Shown here: piece by piece, positions 61,415-64,000 of the stretch
Numbering within the stretch: position 1 is the stretch's first letter
How the letters are laid out: the number at the start of each line of letters is the position of its first letter
Origin: Fimbriimonadaceae bacterium
GTDB taxonomy: Bacteria; Armatimonadota; Fimbriimonadia; Fimbriimonadales; Fimbriimonadaceae
Assembly (NCBI GenBank): GCA_019638775.1
Contig: JAHBTD010000001.1
Coordinates: 1,240,001 to 1,304,000 of the forward strand
DNA length: 64,000 nucleotides
Reading direction: 5' to 3'
Translations under genes and position numbers: made by a program
The notes under the pieces: generated by a model
What the model saw: the letters and a program-made list of their open reading frames with translations, nothing else
What the model was told of the DNA's origin: nothing
The model's database searches: none

Positions 61415-62748
61415 GCAATGATCAATCCATCATAGTAGAAGCTGATCCACAGAAAGAATTCTTTATTTCGATGATCGTTCGTGACATTGATCTTCTAAGT
61501 GCAGTGGTAGACCTAGTCGATAATTCCGTAGACGCAGCGCGTCGCAGCAGTAATGTGTCTCTCGACGGATTTAGAGTTGAACTATTTTTGAATAAGCAGA
61601 CATTTACGATTAAGGACAATTGCGGAGGTATGGATGCAAAGGTGGCCCGTGAACGTGCATTTAAATTTGGAAGACCTGATGAGTTTTTACATGATACAAA
61701 GTCAGTTGGGCGATTTGGAATCGGAATGAAACGTGCCATTTTTAAAATGGGTCGACATTTCAATGTGTCATCAACGGCTGAACAATCTAGTTTTGAAATT
61801 GATGTAGATGTTGAACAATGGAAAAAAGAAGAAGGGCCATGGCAATTCAGATTCACCAAACTTGATGAGTCTCCGCAAGTCGCTCCTAGTTATGGGTACG
61901 GTACCACAGTTGAAGTTTCAGAGCTATTTGACACTGTTTCAGAACAATTTCATAACTCACAAACCATTTCGCGACTAATGCGTATGTTATCATATAGACA
62001 TCTTTGGAATATGATGGACGGCTTAACCATAAAAGTAAACGGAACTGACGTCAAAAGTGTTCATCTTGGCGTCGCTAGTTCCGATGAGATAAGACCAGAG
62101 GTCAGAATTAGGAACGTACCAATTGGTGAGGAAGCACCAATTCGGCTTTGGGTTATTGCAGGACTATCCAAAGGAGTTCCTGAAGAAGCGGGATGGTATG
62201 TATTCTGCAACCACCGTATGTTACTGCAAGCTGACAAAAGCGAGACTACAGCGTGGAACAAGAAGGGTAGAACACCACGCTATCACAATCAGTATAGCAG
62301 ATTTCGCGGATTTCTTATGTTTGAAAGTGTAAATATTGACGCATTACCTTGGAATACTACAAAGACAGATTTGGATACAGATTCTTTTGTGTACACTATC
62401 GCATTAAAGGAAATGATTGAGAGCATGTATCCCGTACTGCGTTGGCTAGATGAATTGAAAGCATACAAAAAGCATAGAGGGAAGGAAGACGAGGAACGTG
62501 TCGAAATTGAAAAGACGCTTGACGATACTGGCCGATATGAACTATTTACTCTGGCGAAGGAGAGTAAGTTTTCTGCACGTGAGTTAGAAGTAATGGATGA
62601 AGATCAGGAGGGGCTTGCTAAAGTTGCTTTTCAGTACGATAAGGAGATAGTCGAAAAGATTAAAGAGTGCCTGCAGGTAAGAACAAACCGCGAGGTTGGC
62701 GAGAAAACCCTAGAGTATTATTATAAGTACGAATGTGAAGATGAATAA
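61411..62748 (+). CDS. GHKL-type ATPase (Hsp90/MutL/MORC-like), defence-associated
   Basis: A 445-aa protein beginning with a GHKL ATP-binding domain: VVDLVDNSVDAARRSSN supplies the N-box Asn and acid; FTIKDNCGGMDAKV the D-x-G-x-G loop; SVGRFGIGMKRAIFKMG the G2 box. The C-terminal 200 residues contain a transducer-like region and a charged helical end (KAYKKHRGKEDEERVEIEKT), possibly coiled coil. GHKL ATPases with cytosine methyltransferases and Vsr genes are known in restriction-modification contexts, where they resemble MutL or MORC. The gene overlaps dcm by 4 bases. The sequence is A+T-rich, foreign in composition. Confidence 0.88.
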   Translation: MSNDQSIIVEADPQKEFFISMIVRDIDLLSAVVDLVDNSVDAARRSSNVSLDGFRVELFLNKQTFTIKDNCGGMDAKVARERAFKFGRPDEFLHDTKSVGRFGIGMKRAIFKMGRHFNVSSTAEQSSFEIDVDVEQWKKEEGPWQFRFTKLDESPQVAPSYGYGTTVEVSELFDTVSEQFHNSQTISRLMRMLSYRHLWNMMDGLTIKVNGTDVKSVHLGVASSDEIRPEVRIRNVPIGEEAPIRLWVIAGLSKGVPEEAGWYVFCNHRMLLQADKSETTAWNKKGRTPRYHNQYSRFRGFLMFESVNIDALPWNTTKTDLDTDSFVYTIALKEMIESMYPVLRWLDELKAYKKHRGKEDEERVEIEKTLDDTGRYELFTLAKESKFSARELEVMDEDQEGLAKVAFQYDKEIVEKIKECLQVRTNREVGEKTLEYYYKYECEDE

Positions 62749-63694
62749 ACAAGCTATAATACGACCAAAAGTTGATTACCGCCTGCGTCCTTCTAAGTCG
62801 ATTGAAAGGCGCATGATGGTTGAAGCCTTTCAAAGGCTTAGTAATTTCGGAGCGCTGGACAGTTACCGCTATATTGGTTTCGGCAGTATCTATTTTGTAG
62901 ATTTTCTTCTATTCCACAAAGCATTGGCAATTAACGACTTTATTTCGATAGAGCATAAGCAAGGGTTGAGAGAGAGAATTGAGTTCAACCTACCACTTAA
63001 ATGTATAAAATTGGAGTTTAAGAAGAGCACGGATGTCCTTCAATCGATCGGATATGAGGCACGCACCATACTATGGCTTGATTACGAAGACTACTTGAAC
63101 GAGGGCCACCTCATTGACCTTTCAATATATTGCAAAAGTGCACAGAGCGGAAGTATCATAATGCTGACATTTAAAGCGTTGGCATGCAAAGCGCAAGAAA
63201 GACGCTGGGAAACTTTGCGGGAAAGAGTGACTGATGAGCGTTTCCCGCAAGATATTGTCGTGAGTGATACTTATGGAGAAGGAATATATTCGGTTAATTC
63301 TAAAATAATTCAGGCAGAATTAGATAACGCACTTTTAGAGCGTAACAGCGGGCAGGCACAAGGAACTCGCTTTGAAGCTAAGCAAATATTTAATTATAGC
63401 TACTGTGATAGTGTGCATATGCATACAGTAGGTTATGTATTGTATCAAGGAGGTGATCGGTCGAAGCTTGATTCTTGTAGATTTGCGGATATAGAACATA
63501 TCAATGCAACGTCTGTGCCATATCAGATTGACCCTCCGAAGCTGACTGCTATAGAACTAGCTTGTCTAATTCGTGAAATGCCTTTTGATCGTAGTGCGAA
63601 GTCGCCACTTACTTGTGTGCCAATCGAGGATGTAGAATCTCTTGGTCGATTGTACAGGTACCTTCCTGTCTTCGTAGAGTCAGAAGGGATATAG
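62741..63694 (+). CDS. Methyltransferase-like protein of the defence cassette, 317 aa
   Basis: The N-terminal half looks like a Rossmann methyltransferase: YRYIGFGSIYFVDFLLFHKA is a motif-I-like G-F-G turn, INDFISIEHKQGLRERIEFN provides an acidic residue for S-adenosylmethionine ribose, and ARTILWLDYEDYLNEGHLID a strand ending D-Y. I know such proteins as O-methylase-like genes near GHKL ATPases, but do not know a proven activity. The C-terminal half (FNYSYCDSVHMHTVGYVLYQ and on) is unassigned. ATG 62741 (GTG 62735 also possible) overlaps the GHKL gene by 8 bases, so it is the last gene of the unit. A+T-rich. Confidence 0.65.
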   Translation: MNKQAIIRPKVDYRLRPSKSIERRMMVEAFQRLSNFGALDSYRYIGFGSIYFVDFLLFHKALAINDFISIEHKQGLRERIEFNLPLKCIKLEFKKSTDVLQSIGYEARTILWLDYEDYLNEGHLIDLSIYCKSAQSGSIIMLTFKALACKAQERRWETLRERVTDERFPQDIVVSDTYGEGIYSVNSKIIQAELDNALLERNSGQAQGTRFEAKQIFNYSYCDSVHMHTVGYVLYQGGDRSKLDSCRFADIEHINATSVPYQIDPPKLTAIELACLIREMPFDRSAKSPLTCVPIEDVESLGRLYRYLPVFVESEGI

Positions 63695-63818
63695 GACACG
63701 TTATTGTTTTCGCATGTAGATATGCGATGATATAGTCGCGGTTGGATATCAGTGACGTTTGCAGCACGGTGTCGAACTTGAGCCGAGTAGGGGCGTCATT
63801 GCTGACGTGGGAGTTTTG

Positions 63819-64000
63819 ATGTGGCGGGCGGGCGATCTTCGCCGATTGCTGGTTGTGGCGTTGGCGGTGATTGCCGGGGCAGTTGGCGCGTTGGCGGTTG
63901 GGCAGGATGGGGGCGGCTTCCCAGACACCTTCGTCATTGCGACAGCGGAACCGATCCCCAAGGACCGTTTTGAGACGCTTTCCAAAGCAACAGTGGAGGA
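63819..64000 (+). CDS. N-terminus of a secreted protein (runs off the right edge)
   Basis: ATG 63819 opens a frame that stays open to the window end: MWRAGDLRRLLVVALAVIAG then AVGALAVGQ and a soluble part, FPDTFVIATAEPIPKDRFE. The start is a basic leader and a hydrophobic helix, a signal peptide or anchor. Only 60 codons are visible, so no family can be given. GC content is high again, which puts the right edge of the A+T-rich defence cassette between 63694 and about 63760. Confidence 0.6.
   Translation, partial: MWRAGDLRRLLVVALAVIAGAVGALAVGQDGGGFPDTFVIATAEPIPKDRFETLSKATVE

Overview
The window looks like a chromosomal segment of a moderately GC-rich, diderm, free-living bacterium. The best guess is Armatimonadota (Fimbriimonas-like). 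This rests on three secreted proteins with a C-terminal PEP-CTERM sorting tail (VPEP, hydrophobic stretch, RRRR), a type II pseudopilin, the futalosine-pathway gene mqnA, a lone bacterial-type sufB, and many small dispersed hairpin and heptanucleotide repeats between genes. The phylum is an inference; no rRNA gene is present.

Layout. 1-6.2 kb: N-terminal part of PEP carboxylase, a redoxin-TPR gene with an in-frame TGA at its active site, two unknown genes, a HAD protein and a tRNA-dihydrouridine synthase. 6.5-16 kb: mostly leftward genes for extracytoplasmic functions (GH43 glycosidase, cyanophycinase-like peptidase, lipoprotein, polysaccharide-deacetylase-like protein, three PEP-CTERM proteins) and a winged-helix regulator next to one of them. 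16.4-23.7 kb: small membrane proteins, a C1B peptidase, a low-GC NUDIX-like gene, a pseudopilin, an ECF sigma factor, a TauE/SafE permease and MqnA. 24.1-31.3 kb: glycan and lipid-linked sugar genes (methyltransferase, GT2, GT4, a DUF2142-like membrane protein) around a compact aroQ / M24 peptidase / degenerate ABC ATPase operon. 31.4-38.5 kb: leftward housekeeping genes rpsU-ybeY-dgkA/PAP2-corC, xer and ruvAB. 38.6-40.4 kb: an ArsR-type operon. 40.6-53.2 kb: redox and stress genes (Prx, Hsp20, Tag), PhyH, CCA-adding enzyme, an AONS/KBL-type PLP enzyme, two large secreted proteins and SufB. 53.2-64 kb: an accessory region with toxin-antitoxin-like pairs, a fused GmrSD-type restriction protein, DinB-type proteins, and a Vsr / Dcm / GHKL-ATPase / methyltransferase-like defence cassette.

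The most interesting signal is selenium. Two genes carry in-frame TGA codons exactly where redox cysteines would sit, followed by hairpins that could act as bacterial SECIS elements: a ResA/TlpA-like protein with WASW-U-GC (TGA 1499-1501), and a secreted, probably beta-rich protein with a U-T-G-U motif (TGA 39151-39153 and 39160-39162). The second sits in an operon between an ArsR-type repressor, which has a perfect operator over its own -10 box, and a YHS-TlpA thioredoxin. I know no described family matching it, so it is the best candidate for an undescribed system: a metal(loid)-responsive operon built around a di-selenocysteine envelope protein.

Other structure of note: a shared ATTCAG-N4/6-CTGAAT palindrome upstream of two PEP-CTERM genes, an array of five hairpins with constant outer and variable but perfectly paired inner stems between xer and ruvB, and heptanucleotide tandem repeats of at least six different sequences.
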